Shown piece after piece: positions 41,291-52,000 of a stretch of DNA of 64,000 nt; positions within the stretch are counted from its first letter, which is position 1; the number at the start of each line of letters is the position of its first letter. A model generated the notes under the pieces. The model was not told where the DNA came from. It saw only the letters and a list, made by a program, of their open reading frames with translations, and did not search any database. The position numbers and the translations under genes were made by a program. Origin of the DNA: UBA5342 sp965662645 (GTDB taxonomy: Bacteria > Bacteroidota > Bacteroidia > Bacteroidales > UBA5342); assembly GCA_965662645.1 (NCBI GenBank), contig CBFIII010000010.1:35512-99511 (forward strand). Reading direction: 5' to 3'.

Positions 41291-44200
41291 ATGAAAACCT
41301 TAAAATTGACAGCCTCTATCTTGTTGTCAATAATAATACTAACCGTCTTGACGAGCTGTAAGTCAAAACTAGAACCTTTAGACTTGCGTTGCGAGTACCG
41401 TATTAATCCACTAGGCATAGACAATACGACACCCCGTTTTAGTTGGAAGATGCAAGATGTCGAAAATTCACGCGGACAAAAACAAACAGCCTACCAGATC
41501 ATAGTAGCGAGTAATCTAAAAGATTTGAATAGTAACACTGGCGATCTGTGGAATTCCGAAAAACAAGTCAGTAGGCAATCAGTAAACAACTTGTACAATG
41601 GTGTTGCACTTACTTCGGGTCAACAGTGTTACTGGAAAGTACGCGTGTGGGATGCCGAGGGTACAGCTTCTCAATGGAGTGATAATGCTTATTTCACCAT
41701 TGGGCTGTTGAATGCTGACGATTGGAAAGGCGAATGGATTCAGAAAGCAGACCAATCAAAGATGGATCACAACTGGTACCGTAAGAACTTCACTTTAGAA
41801 CAGATGCCTAATTCAGGTATGGTGTATGTCGCTTCGCTAGGTTATCATGAGTTGTATGTCAATGGTGAGAAAATAACCGATAACATTCTCAATCCAGCCT
41901 CGTCCTACCTTAAGACCAGAGTGCCTTATATTGCTTATGATATTTCAAAGCAGCTAGTCAAAGGTGATAATGTAATCGCCGTATGGCATGCGGCAGGGTG
42001 GACACGTTGGACACGCATACGCGAACACCGCAATATACCTTATGCTTTTAAAGCGCAAGCCGAAATAACAACAAAAGATAAAACGATTTCTTTAGCAAGC
42101 GATGAGTCGTGGAAATGTGCCAAAAGTTATAGCGAGTACATTGGTAAATGGGACATTCAAGATTTTGGTGGAGAACTTATAGATGCCCGTCGTCAAGTCG
42201 CTGACTGGAATACGGCTGGGTTTGATGATGCTTCATGGGATAATGCCGTTGTTTCAAAAGGCAATATGCCTTTGCACATAAGTGCTCAGATGGTGGAGCC
42301 ACAGGTCAAGTATAAAGAGCATACGCCCGTTGAAATCATCAAGCAAAAGAACGGTCCCTATTTAGTAGATATGGGGGTCAATTACTCTGGTCTTTTCGAA
42401 ATGAAGCTTAAGAATGGACATGCTGGCGATACGGTTACCGTGTTTGTGAGCGACATCAAGGGCGTGACCATGAATAAAAGTCAGCGCAGTCAATATGTAT
42501 TTGATGACAGTGGCGAAGGCACCTTTTGCAACCGCTTCAATTATGCTGGAGGCCGTTGGTTTACGATTTCAGGAATTAATTACTTGCCAAGTCTCGAAGA
42601 TTTTAAAGGTTATACTATTACCAGTAACCGCAAACGTATCAGTCAGTTTGAGTGTTCTAATGAGCTGATTAACGAAATCTATGAGATGAATATTCGCACC
42701 TTATTAGCCAATACGCTTGACGGTATAATGGTGGATTGTCCTCACCGCGAACGAAGAGGTTGGGGAGAAGTAACCGTGGCTGCTATGTATGGCGATGCTT
42801 TGCCTAACTTCGAAAGCGGAGCTTATATGGATCAGTACATGCAATACATGAAGGATGCTCAGTTTCCTGATGGTCGTACACGTGCTATTATCAACGAGGA
42901 AGACCGTTGTTTCTTGATGTGGCAAGCTAATAATCCATTAACAATTTGGGAAACTTACCGCACCTTTGGTGATACAAAGATACTAAGCGACAACTACGCA
43001 TCTATGCAAAAATGGATGACGTGGATATTGAATCATTCTGATTATGCCACAGGTGGATCTTTAATTGCTGGCGAAGAGGGAAAACGACAATTTCCTGGAC
43101 TTGGCGATTGGGCCACTCCTCACGGTAATGACTTTACCAGTTGTAATGCGCCTGATGCCGTTCATTTCAACAATTGCTTGTACGCTTATATGTTAGATGT
43201 GGCAGAGAATATAGCCAAAGAGTTAGGCAAAACAGAAGATGTAGCGAAATATGCCGATCGATTAAAAGTACAACGCGAGGCTACGCACGCCAATACTTAT
43301 GAGGCTACTACGGGGAATTACCGCACAGGTCGTCAGGTAGATCAGGCTTATGCTTTGTTCTCTGGGGTGACGCCTGAGTCCGAAAAGCAGAAAGTATATG
43401 ATAATCTTGTAGACCAGATGTTGTATGGATTTCCTTACTATGATGTAGGTAGTTCGGGGCAGGCATTATACACGCGTTATTTTATTGAGGATGGGGAGCG
43501 TATGGACCTTATTTATGAGTTGTTGACCGACGACAGACACCCCAGTTATGGTTACTTTATAGCACAAGGCGAAACCACGTGGCCCGAGCTATGGTCGAGT
43601 ACCGGACCAAGTCGCATTCATACGTGTTATACAGGTATAGGTGGCTACTTTATTAAAGGTTTTGGAGGTATTCGTGTCGATCCAGACCATTATGGCTTCC
43701 AGAATTTTATCATAAAACCAGCCTTGGTAGGCGACTTGACTTATGCCAATACTTCGCACGAATCATTGTATGGTAATATCGTGAGCAACTGGACAAAGTC
43801 AGAGGGACAAGTGACTTTTCATATCGAGATTCCTGTTAATACGAGTGCAAAAGTATATATTCCAGCCACCAGTGCCGATGCAGTGAAAGAGGGGAATGTT
43901 TTGGCTTCAGCAGCCGAAGGGGTAAGTTACCTTGGTACAGAACAGAGCGATGCGGTAGGTCAATATATCATTTTTCAAGTGGCTTCTGGTGTTTACGACT
44001 TTACGTCTTCTGAGTTGCCTCAAGTATCTTATCCAGCGCCTTTATATAAGGGGGATAATTTGTCTTTGATAGCTAGAGCAAGTGCTTCGTCAATGTATTA
44101 TAAAGATCATCAAAATCCCGGATTCGAAGCTTTTAGAGCCAACGATGGCGATGCTAATCGTCAATGGATTGCGCGCGAGGCAAACAACCAATGGCTCGAA

Positions 44201-44446
44201 ATGGAATGGATAGAACCTCAAACATTTAATAAGGCTATTATTCGCGAGGAAGGCGATCGTATAACTAGTCATAAAATCCAGTACCTAAAAGATGACAAGT
44301 GGATAGATATTGCCAGTGGTACTACTTGTGGTACAAGAAAAGAGCATCGTTTTGATCCTGTGACGGCTAAAAATTGTCGTTTGTATATTGGTGCCGCTAA
44401 GGATAAAGCGATGATTTCTGGTTTTGAAATTTACAAAGCAGAGTAG
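41291..44446 (+). CDS. GH78-type alpha-L-rhamnosidase with F5/8C domain, copy 2
   Basis: A 1051-residue lipoprotein (LTSC, Cys23), clearly paralogous to 36208 along its whole length. Same motifs: LRCEYRINPLGIDNTTPRFS, the acidic cluster in GIMVDCPHRERRGWGEVTV (Asp482, Glu487, Glu493), the TWPELW base region near residue 766 and RIHTCYTGIGGYF. C-terminal discoidin domain with SLIARASASSMY. It lacks about 30 residues before the barrel that copy 1 has (around residues 330-360 there). Two diverged paralogues side by side suggest that they cut rhamnose in different linkages or with different sulfation. Own promoter and leader upstream. Confidence 0.88.
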   Translation: MKTLKLTASILLSIIILTVLTSCKSKLEPLDLRCEYRINPLGIDNTTPRFSWKMQDVENSRGQKQTAYQIIVASNLKDLNSNTGDLWNSEKQVSRQSVNNLYNGVALTSGQQCYWKVRVWDAEGTASQWSDNAYFTIGLLNADDWKGEWIQKADQSKMDHNWYRKNFTLEQMPNSGMVYVASLGYHELYVNGEKITDNILNPASSYLKTRVPYIAYDISKQLVKGDNVIAVWHAAGWTRWTRIREHRNIPYAFKAQAEITTKDKTISLASDESWKCAKSYSEYIGKWDIQDFGGELIDARRQVADWNTAGFDDASWDNAVVSKGNMPLHISAQMVEPQVKYKEHTPVEIIKQKNGPYLVDMGVNYSGLFEMKLKNGHAGDTVTVFVSDIKGVTMNKSQRSQYVFDDSGEGTFCNRFNYAGGRWFTISGINYLPSLEDFKGYTITSNRKRISQFECSNELINEIYEMNIRTLLANTLDGIMVDCPHRERRGWGEVTVAAMYGDALPNFESGAYMDQYMQYMKDAQFPDGRTRAIINEEDRCFLMWQANNPLTIWETYRTFGDTKILSDNYASMQKWMTWILNHSDYATGGSLIAGEEGKRQFPGLGDWATPHGNDFTSCNAPDAVHFNNCLYAYMLDVAENIAKELGKTEDVAKYADRLKVQREATHANTYEATTGNYRTGRQVDQAYALFSGVTPESEKQKVYDNLVDQMLYGFPYYDVGSSGQALYTRYFIEDGERMDLIYELLTDDRHPSYGYFIAQGETTWPELWSSTGPSRIHTCYTGIGGYFIKGFGGIRVDPDHYGFQNFIIKPALVGDLTYANTSHESLYGNIVSNWTKSEGQVTFHIEIPVNTSAKVYIPATSADAVKEGNVLASAAEGVSYLGTEQSDAVGQYIIFQVASGVYDFTSSELPQVSYPAPLYKGDNLSLIARASASSMYYKDHQNPGFEAFRANDGDANRQWIAREANNQWLEMEWIEPQTFNKAIIREEGDRITSHKIQYLKDDKWIDIASGTTCGTRKEHRFDPVTAKNCRLYIGAAKDKAMISGFEIYKAE

Positions 44447-44653
44447 ATAAGACTTTTCGCTAAAACTTCTAGAAAAAATGGAAATGTCAAGGTTTAAACC
44501 TAAAATCTATTAATTTTGATGAAAATAGTGAAGATTAGGCCACAATTTATGTCAACAAAGTCAGCGACTCGTTCTATACAAGCATAAAACAAATAGGTGC
44601 CTGTTGGAGCTTCGTTTTCAGATATTAAACTCAAGGGGAAATTTATCTTACGT

Positions 44654-44661
44654 TAAGTTTG
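44654..44661 (+). promoter_or_regulatory. -7 element upstream of the sulfatase
   Basis: TAAGTTTG matches TAnnTTTG, 31 bp upstream of the sulfatase ATG. No clear -33 element. Confidence 0.4.
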
Positions 44662-44691
44662 TTTTAAAATAATTATAATCAAATATATACT

Positions 44692-46146
44692 ATGAAGTAT
44701 TTAAGTTTATTTAGCTTGCTCTTTTGGGTAAGCCTTAACCTTGTTTCTGCTAAAGCAAAACAAGAACAACCCAATATTATTTTTATTATTTGTGATCAAA
44801 TGAGAGGAGATGCTTTTGGAGCCTCTGGAAACAGTGTAGTAAATACACCAAATATTGATAAATTGGCAAACGAAGGGGTGATGTTTTCCAATGCATTTGT
44901 AAATAACCCCGTGTGTATCCCATCACGAGTTTCTATGTTCTCGGGTAAGTATCCGACTGAAACAGGGGTGTATTGCAACCGATCTAAGACGCCTTGGTTA
45001 AACTTTGAAAAGTCATTTCCTTGGTATTTAAAACAAGCGGGTTATACTGTGGGTTATGTAGGTAAAAACCACGCATTTATACGATCAGAACTTGATAAGT
45101 TTGATCAACTCAATGAGCGTAATAGAGAAAAGTGTAGGGCATATTCTAAATTTGTTCCACCAAATTGGCACTGTGATATTTTTTGGCCAGAAGAAGATTG
45201 TAATCCTGCTAAAAACTCACAAGATGCTGTTGATTTTATTAATAAAAATGATGGGAAACAACCCTTTTTCTTAACAGTCAGTTATTTTGATCCACATCCG
45301 CCATATATGGCTCCAGCTCGTGTTACAAGTAAGTATTGTTCAAACGATATCATTTTGCCCGAATATATAAATCCAGAAAATTTGGGCGAACGCATAAGTA
45401 ATCAACAAAAGGCTCTTATGTACGATAAACAAACTAAATACGATTTAAAAGAAACCATGCGCTATTACTATTCGGCTATTGAATGGGGCGTTGATGAGCA
45501 AGTGGGTAAAATTATTAAGGCTTTGGAAGAAAAAGGAATTTGTGATAATACGGTAATTGTGTTTACTTCGGATCATGGCGATTTTATGGGTGAATTTAAT
45601 ATGGTTAGAAAAGGTATGTTTATGTATGATGCGCTGATGCATGTTCCTATGGTTTGGTACGCACCAGGCTATATAAAAAAGGGGCTAAAAGTTGATAAGC
45701 TTGTGCAAAATGTTGACATTTTTCCTACTTTGCTTGATTTGGCCTGTACTGATATACCAAAAGATATAGCAGGGAAATCGCTCAAAGGTCTATTGAATGG
45801 TGAAGATGTTGAGCTGAATAAGTACGTATTTGGAGCTGCTGCTTATAGTACGTTGCCCGAAAAATATTGGGAAGATCCAGAGCCATATTACAATCCAAAA
45901 TCGGAAAAACCTTTTCATAGTAGGGTGGAGGATTTAACTTGGGAAAGTAAGTATAAAACGGCCATGGTAAGAACAAAAGATTGGAAATTGATTGTAAGCG
46001 AAACAGATAAACCAGAGCTTTTCTTTATGGATGGAAAAGGTGTAGAGCGAAAGAATTTATTTGGTGATGCTAAGTACAATGCTATTTTTCTAGAATTAAA
46101 AGCTAAAATACAGACTAACTGGGATCATGATTTTTTGTGGCAGTAG
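44692..46146 (+). CDS. Formylglycine-dependent (S1-type) sulfatase
   Basis: 484 residues with an N-terminal signal peptide (NLVSAKA). The active-site signature CIPSR (Cys75 to Arg79, the C-x-P-S-R consensus) marks the cysteine that is converted to formylglycine. Metal-ligand motifs are ICDQMRGD (Asp35) at the start and VFTSDHGDFMGE near residue 285. The family cleaves sulfate esters from carbohydrates. Sitting between the GH78 enzymes and the Tat protein, it implies that the substrate carries sulfate, as marine algal polymers do. No maturase (anSME) gene is in the window. Which sulfated position it removes cannot be read. Confidence 0.93.
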   Translation: MKYLSLFSLLFWVSLNLVSAKAKQEQPNIIFIICDQMRGDAFGASGNSVVNTPNIDKLANEGVMFSNAFVNNPVCIPSRVSMFSGKYPTETGVYCNRSKTPWLNFEKSFPWYLKQAGYTVGYVGKNHAFIRSELDKFDQLNERNREKCRAYSKFVPPNWHCDIFWPEEDCNPAKNSQDAVDFINKNDGKQPFFLTVSYFDPHPPYMAPARVTSKYCSNDIILPEYINPENLGERISNQQKALMYDKQTKYDLKETMRYYYSAIEWGVDEQVGKIIKALEEKGICDNTVIVFTSDHGDFMGEFNMVRKGMFMYDALMHVPMVWYAPGYIKKGLKVDKLVQNVDIFPTLLDLACTDIPKDIAGKSLKGLLNGEDVELNKYVFGAAAYSTLPEKYWEDPEPYYNPKSEKPFHSRVEDLTWESKYKTAMVRTKDWKLIVSETDKPELFFMDGKGVERKNLFGDAKYNAIFLELKAKIQTNWDHDFLWQ

Positions 46147-46179
46147 GATAATCAAATTCTTATAAAGAATCTTTGGCAC

Positions 46180-46221
46180 AAAGCCGGATGATTAAGCAAG
46201 CGCTTTCATCCGGCTTTCTTG
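46180..46221 (+). terminator. Rho-independent terminator after the sulfatase
   Basis: A perfect 12-bp stem, AAAGCCGGATGA (46180-46191) and TCATCCGGCTTT (46206-46217), 14-base loop, then CTTGTTT. Confidence 0.85.
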
Positions 46222-46747
46222 TTTCTGATTTTCTGTTGTTTTAGTACTTACGGTCTAGATTTAGACCCAAGAAGCATTTATCTTTCTAAGATCCTTAAAT
46301 ATAAAGGAAAATGTTTATCTCAACATATATGCCAACGAAAATTGGTATGCAGTGGTATGATTAAACCGCATCTAATACCAATTAATATTTGAAATGAGCC
46401 TTAATCGTTTGTGGTATTATGCCGATATAGAATTGATTGAGTTTTATAAGCAAAGCGAAATAAAGCGCATTTCAATTCATAATCGGTACAACAATCTTCT
46501 TAGCTTTTTCTTTCATTGTGTAACGATAAAATTTAACTATGTGTTCATTCAAAAGTTGCTATTCCATACCATATGTTTGTTGGATATAATCTCACTTTGT
46601 TCATTGAACTAATTGTTTATTATGGCGTCATTTTTCATTTTTGATAAATGATTAAAACGACTTGAAAGATAAGTTCAGTTTTTTTTTGTGACTTATCCTT
46701 TTCTTTGTTCTTAAAGAAAAGCCTTTATTTATTACAACACTACAGAA
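46222..46747. other. Intergenic region before the first Tat-exported protein
   Basis: AT-rich and without a convincing gene. A 72-codon frame at 46394-46612 has no recognisable domain or ribosome site and is treated as chance. The last 60 bp before the next gene contain A/T runs but no clear TAnnTTTG element. Confidence 0.4.
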
Positions 46748-48670
46748 ATGGAAAGAAGAGATTTTTTAAAGATGTCAAGCATTGCTGCTTTAGGATTATC
46801 AGTAGCACCAAGTCTATTCGCTGCCTCGAGTAAAGTGGGAGGCATGCATTCTCCTGAATTTAGAAAACTAAGCTATGACTTGTTAAAAGACTGGGTCGAT
46901 GGCATGATGAAGATACAGGTCATCAAGCCAGAAGATCCTAAGGTGCACGGTATGTTGGTATGTCCTTCTTGTGATATAGTGCATACCCGATTGATGGATG
47001 CCATACACCCCTTTTTGTATATGGCAAAAGCCACTGGTGATAAAAAATACCTCGATGCAGGTATCGCTCTAATGGAATGGGGCGATAATGTTTCTCGTCC
47101 CGACGGCGCTTGGACCAATGAGCTAAAGCCACGTTCGTGGGATGGTATTACCGTATTTGGAGCCATAGCATTAGCTGAGGCTTTACATTATCATGGCGAC
47201 TTGTTGGATGCTCCTCGCCGCGAAAAATGGATGACCCGTTTACGTGGAGCTGCTGAGTTTTGTTATAAAAAGTTCTACAAAATAGACGTGACCAATATCA
47301 ATTATGGCGCGACTAATATATATGCGATGAACTTATTAGGGCGTGTGTTGAAAGAACCAAAATACACGGTACTGAGTAAGAAATTAGCACAAGAAGTGAA
47401 GCCTTTCTTTACCAAAGAAAACACCTTCTTGTATGGCGAAATAAAACCTACAGCTCATGAGTTGAGCGCTAAGGGATTGCACGGTATTGATTTAGGTTAT
47501 AATGTGGAGGAGTCTCTTAATAGTTTGGTAATGTACGCATTGCAAGAAGATGATAAAGAATTATTAGCACTTGTAAAGACATCGCTGGAGACGCATCTTC
47601 AATTTATGTTGCCTGATGGCGGATGGGACAATGGATGGGGTACTCGTATGTACAAGTGGTCGTATTGGGGAAGCCGCACCTGTGATGGTTGTCAGCCCGC
47701 TTTTGGTATGATGGCGGGTTATAATCCTGCTTTCGGAACAGCTGCTGTCAAGAATACTGAATTGCTTAAGCGTTGTACGGCCGATGGCTTGTTACATGGT
47801 GGTCCTCACTTCGTGTCTCACGGCATTAAACCCTGTGTGCACCATACTTTTGCTCACGCTAAACCTTTGGCAGTTATGCTCGATCATTGGGATCATCTTC
47901 CCGAGATTAATACCAATACGCCTCTTCCCCGCGAAGTGGCCGATGGTGTACAATATTACAAAGAACTAGATCTTTCGCTCTTTGCACGTGGCGATTGGCG
48001 AGGAACAGTGAGCGCTTACGATGCCGAATATTATAGCCCTAAATACGATTATCGTCAGGCCACAGGTGGGTCATTAGCGATGCTCTATAACAACAAAGTA
48101 GGGCTTGTTTGTGCAGCCAGTATGGCGGTATATAAGCTTGGCGAAGTCTATAATCAGCAAGAAGCACCAGGAGAGGATATTGCCCTTACGCCACGTGTCG
48201 AAACCTATAAAGATGGCCAGTGGTACACTAATTTATTCGACCTTACCGCTACTTTTACCTCGACCGATGCCAAGGGAGTGATTGATATTACGGCCAAGGC
48301 TCAGTTGAAGAACGAAGCCCGTGATATTGTTGCAGGCACTGCTTCTGCTTTTGATATTAGCTACGTATGTTCCAAGAAAAAAATGAAGATCATAGCCACA
48401 ACAGCACAAGGTATTAATGAGCCAACGACGTTTATGTTGCCTATCGTTTCTAAGAGTGGAGAGAATGTTTTTCATACCACAGACAATGAGATTAGCATTC
48501 AAAAACCCGAAGGACTCGTGAAAATAAAAGCTAACGTACCTCTTAAGATAAAGGAAATGCCACGTAGTCGCACCTTTAATCAAGTGCCTGGTGTAGAGGC
48601 TTTACCTATAATTGCCTATTTCCCCGAGGGCGAACAAGAGATCGAAATAAGCATCGAAGTACGTGCTTAG
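46748..48670 (+). CDS. Tat-exported putative alpha/alpha-toroid protein, copy 1
   Basis: 640 residues beginning MERRDFLKMSSIAALGLSVA, a twin-arginine signal. The body has features of an (alpha/alpha)6 toroid followed from about residue 480 by a beta-sandwich, the plan of many lyases and GH88/105-like enzymes. Invariant blocks shared with the copy at 56226 are CPSC (72-75), NINYGAT (183-189), GYNVEESLNSLVMYAL (250-265), KWSYWGSRTCDG (303-314) and CVHHTFAHAKPL (363-374). His, Tyr, Asn and Glu in these blocks could form an active site. I do not recognise the family. In this setting a polysaccharide lyase or oligosaccharide dehydratase feeding the GH105 enzyme is plausible, but that is inference. 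Tat export suggests that it folds in the cytoplasm, perhaps with a cofactor. Confidence 0.65.
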   Translation: MERRDFLKMSSIAALGLSVAPSLFAASSKVGGMHSPEFRKLSYDLLKDWVDGMMKIQVIKPEDPKVHGMLVCPSCDIVHTRLMDAIHPFLYMAKATGDKKYLDAGIALMEWGDNVSRPDGAWTNELKPRSWDGITVFGAIALAEALHYHGDLLDAPRREKWMTRLRGAAEFCYKKFYKIDVTNINYGATNIYAMNLLGRVLKEPKYTVLSKKLAQEVKPFFTKENTFLYGEIKPTAHELSAKGLHGIDLGYNVEESLNSLVMYALQEDDKELLALVKTSLETHLQFMLPDGGWDNGWGTRMYKWSYWGSRTCDGCQPAFGMMAGYNPAFGTAAVKNTELLKRCTADGLLHGGPHFVSHGIKPCVHHTFAHAKPLAVMLDHWDHLPEINTNTPLPREVADGVQYYKELDLSLFARGDWRGTVSAYDAEYYSPKYDYRQATGGSLAMLYNNKVGLVCAASMAVYKLGEVYNQQEAPGEDIALTPRVETYKDGQWYTNLFDLTATFTSTDAKGVIDITAKAQLKNEARDIVAGTASAFDISYVCSKKKMKIIATTAQGINEPTTFMLPIVSKSGENVFHTTDNEISIQKPEGLVKIKANVPLKIKEMPRSRTFNQVPGVEALPIIAYFPEGEQEIEISIEVRA

Positions 48671-48708
48671 TTTATCGTTTTTTTCCCTTTGAGATACAAT
48701 TTATACCA

Positions 48709-48740
48709 AGACCTGCGGACATGCTCTGCGGGTCTTTTTG
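48709..48740 (+). terminator. Rho-independent terminator after the Tat protein gene
   Basis: AGACCTGCGGA (48709-48719) pairs with TCTGCGGGTCT (48725-48735), with G-T pairs and a 5-base loop, followed by TTTTT. Confidence 0.75.
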
Positions 48741-48800
48741 TTTCTAATCTAAATTGTTGAAAGAGGTTTTTTTTGGGCGGCCGAGCGCGCTATCCATTAT

Positions 48801-48899
48801 AGCAGTAACCCTGTCGTGCTCACAGTGCTCAGGTCGCAAAGAGGAGCTCACGAGATCGCTCTCTTGCTCTCAGCACTGTGGCACGTCAGCGCCACTGCT
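48801..48899. repeat. GC-rich imperfect 99-bp hairpin
   Basis: AGCAGT (48801-48806) with ACTGCT (48894-48899), CGTGCTCACAGTGCT (48815-48829) with AGCACTGTGGCACG (48872-48885), and GCAAAGAG with CTCTCTTGC inside form nested stems. The patch is much richer in GC than neighbouring genes. It sits between two convergent transcription units and resembles the element at 17041-17121 in build. Confidence 0.5.
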
Positions 48900-49031
48900 G
48901 CCATTTCTATCGCTGCCGCGCCAACACACAAGGCAACTGCTCTGCGGTATCCCATTATTGGTGTTAGCTCATCAGTGTGTAAGAGAGTGTGAAATGCTTA
49001 GTTAATACCTATTGTTATAAGCGTCTCAAGC

Positions 49032-52000
49032 TTAACTTATGTTTTTAGGTAGTGTTATTATAAATGAACTGCCCACGCCTAAGGTGCTTTCAATTTTTAA
49101 TTCTCCTTTTAGCTTGGCAATAAATTCTTTACATATAACTAAGCCAATGCCCGATCCTGATTCCCCCTTAGTGCCTTGGGTAGAGTAGGTGCTATCGTCT
49201 TTTAAGATTTTATCAATGGTTTCCTGTGACATGCCAGTGCCGCAGTCTTTTATCGTTATTTTTATGGCATCATCACTATCAGTAGTATAAACGTCAATGT
49301 TACCATTCGACGAGAATTTTATTGAATTAGTAATGAGGTTCCGACATATAGCTTTAAACATGTTATGGTCAGATTGGATGATCAGATCCTCAGGAATGTT
49401 TATCTTTATTTCTAGTTTCTTGTCTTTTAGAGCATTATTTACGAGTTCGTTAATGGTTGTTATTTCGTGATAAGGGGATAATGATTGTATGTCAAGTGCT
49501 ATTGCGGTATTCTGACTACGTGCCCAGTTTAATAAGTTGTCGAGTAGTTCATATATCGTTTTTGTTGAGTTGTTTATAATCTTGATATATTCTAGGCGTT
49601 TTTCATCTTCAAAACTATAATACTTATTCATTAATAAACCATTTAATCCGAGTACACCAGAAATCGGGTTGCGCAAATCATGGGCGATAATAGAAAAGAA
49701 CTTGTCTTTGGTTGAATTTAGCTTTTGTAATTCAAGGTTCGACTCATGTAATGTTTCAGCTTGTTTCTCTATATTGCGTTGATGCTCTTCTAGCTTAGTG
49801 TTAGCTGTGTTTAGATCTTCTTTTTGTTTTTGCAAAAGGTCATTTTTCTGAGATAGTTCTATGGTTCGTTTTTGAACTTTTTCTTTCAAACGTTTTTGTT
49901 GACGTTCTAGGGAGTTTAGACGCCATTTAAAAAGTAAATATACTATTGTGATAAATGAAAGAACTAAGAGAAGGTTAAACCAAGGGGTTTGCCACCAAGG
50001 AGGTAATATGATAACTTCAATAGATGCGCCATCCTCGTTCCATACATCATCATTATTTGAGGCTTTTACTTTAAAAGTGTATTTTCCTGGCGATAAGCTA
50101 GCATAGGTTGCTGTGCGTGTGTTGCCTACGTAATTCCATTCTTGATCAACACCTTCCATTTTATAGGCATAGGCGTTTTTTAGTGCCGACGAAAAGGAGA
50201 TGGCTACATATTCAAATGTGAGCATCGATTGTGTGTGTTTAAGTACAATCTTTTTGCTTATGCTGATGTGATGAGAAAGCGGGGAGTTTTCGTCGCCTAC
50301 TCCAACAGGTTTATTAAATAGTTTTAATTCCGTGATGACTACATTGGGTGGCAATGGGTTTCGTTTTATGCTGTCTGGATGGAAGATGTTAAAGCCATTT
50401 CTACCACCAAAAAGCATTTTCCCAGCCTTTGTTTTTAATGCCGCATGAATTTCGAATTGGTTTCCTTGTAAACCATCTAGTTTGTTGTAATGATCAAAGA
50501 TATTGCTTGCTGTCCTATACACGGTAAGACCTTCTCTTGATGAAAACCAAATATTATTATGGTCATCAATAAGCATAGCTGTTAGTTTGTTTACTGGAGA
50601 ACTAAGGGAGTCGTAATGATGGGTAAATCCTTTTCTGTCTTCATTCATTTTATACAAACCATCTTGTCCTGAACCTACCCATATACAGCTGTCATTATCC
50701 ATTTTTATGGAAGCTATATAGTTTACTTTGAGAGCATATGGTCTTTTTCTAAGAAAATTTGCTCTATTGTACATACGATGAATTTTACCTGTTGGTGATA
50801 GGAGGTAGAGTCCTTCTTGTGTGCCTAGCCAAATAGAATCTGCATTTTCAACGCAAATGTATCTTCCTGATTTTTTTGAAAAAATATTTTTGAAAGTTCT
50901 TGTTTTAAAATCAAACATATCTAAGCCAGAACCTGTTGCTATTAGGATTTTTCCGTTCGGATGGTTGGCTATTCCTGTAATGTATTTATTGGATATTGAA
51001 TTTGGTTTGTTGGGATCAGGAAGGTAGCGTTTAAATATTCCGGTTTTACGGTCAAGAACCTGCAGTCCTTCCAAAAAAGTGCCTATAAGTAAGTATCTGC
51101 TATCTACTTCTCCAATACAAGTTATATTGTCGTCTTGTAGGCTCTGTGGATTCGCTTTGTCTGATCTGTAGTGTTTGAATGTTTTTGTTTTAGGATCAAA
51201 ACGGCTTAAGCCGCCATTTTCTTTTGTGCCCACCCATATATAACCTTCCGAATCTTCGAAAAATGAACGCACATTATTGTTAAATAAACCCTTATCCCCA
51301 AAATCTAGATTGTAATGTTTAAAGGGTTTTCGTTGATTATCGATATAACTAATGCCATTGTTTAAAGAACCTATCCAAAGATTCTTTTTACTATCTGTTT
51401 TGAGGTTAATAATAGCCTTGCTACTTAGCCCGTAAGGACGATTTATTTGTGTTTTTATGTATTCAAAGCTCTGTGTCGTTTTGTCGTATATACTTAATCC
51501 TGCTTCTTTGTTGATAAGGACTATTCTATTTTTTCCATATTCACTGATATCCCATACGAAATCCGACATTAATGTGCCGTTCTCTTTAGAAAAGTAAATA
51601 GGTACTGAGTCAAAATTAAAGTTTTTATATAAATAAGCTCCATTTTCTTTTGTGCCTACCCATAAGTCGCCATCACTATCTTTGTAGAGTTTTTTTACAT
51701 AACCAATTGCTGTGCTATTTTTTATTTGTTCAATTTTGTTATTTTTTCTATTATATTTTAATAGACCATTTTCAGAGCCAATGATAATGTCGTTATTAGG
51801 ACTTATACAAAGTGTGCTAAATAGAGGGTTGTTTCTATATATGCGTTTATTGTTTGTGATATTTACTAAGGTAGAATCGTATTTGAATACGTTATTACTG
51901 CAGGCAATCCATAATGTGCCATTTTTATCATTTGCTAAATCACTGATACCACTTTTAGTCATTTGACCTTGGGGGTCTATACTTGGGGGGAGTGTTGAAG

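Noticed and set aside
46394..46612. 72-codon open frame between sulfatase and Tat protein gene
   Set aside because: No domain, signal or ribosome site; codon content looks like the AT-rich spacer.
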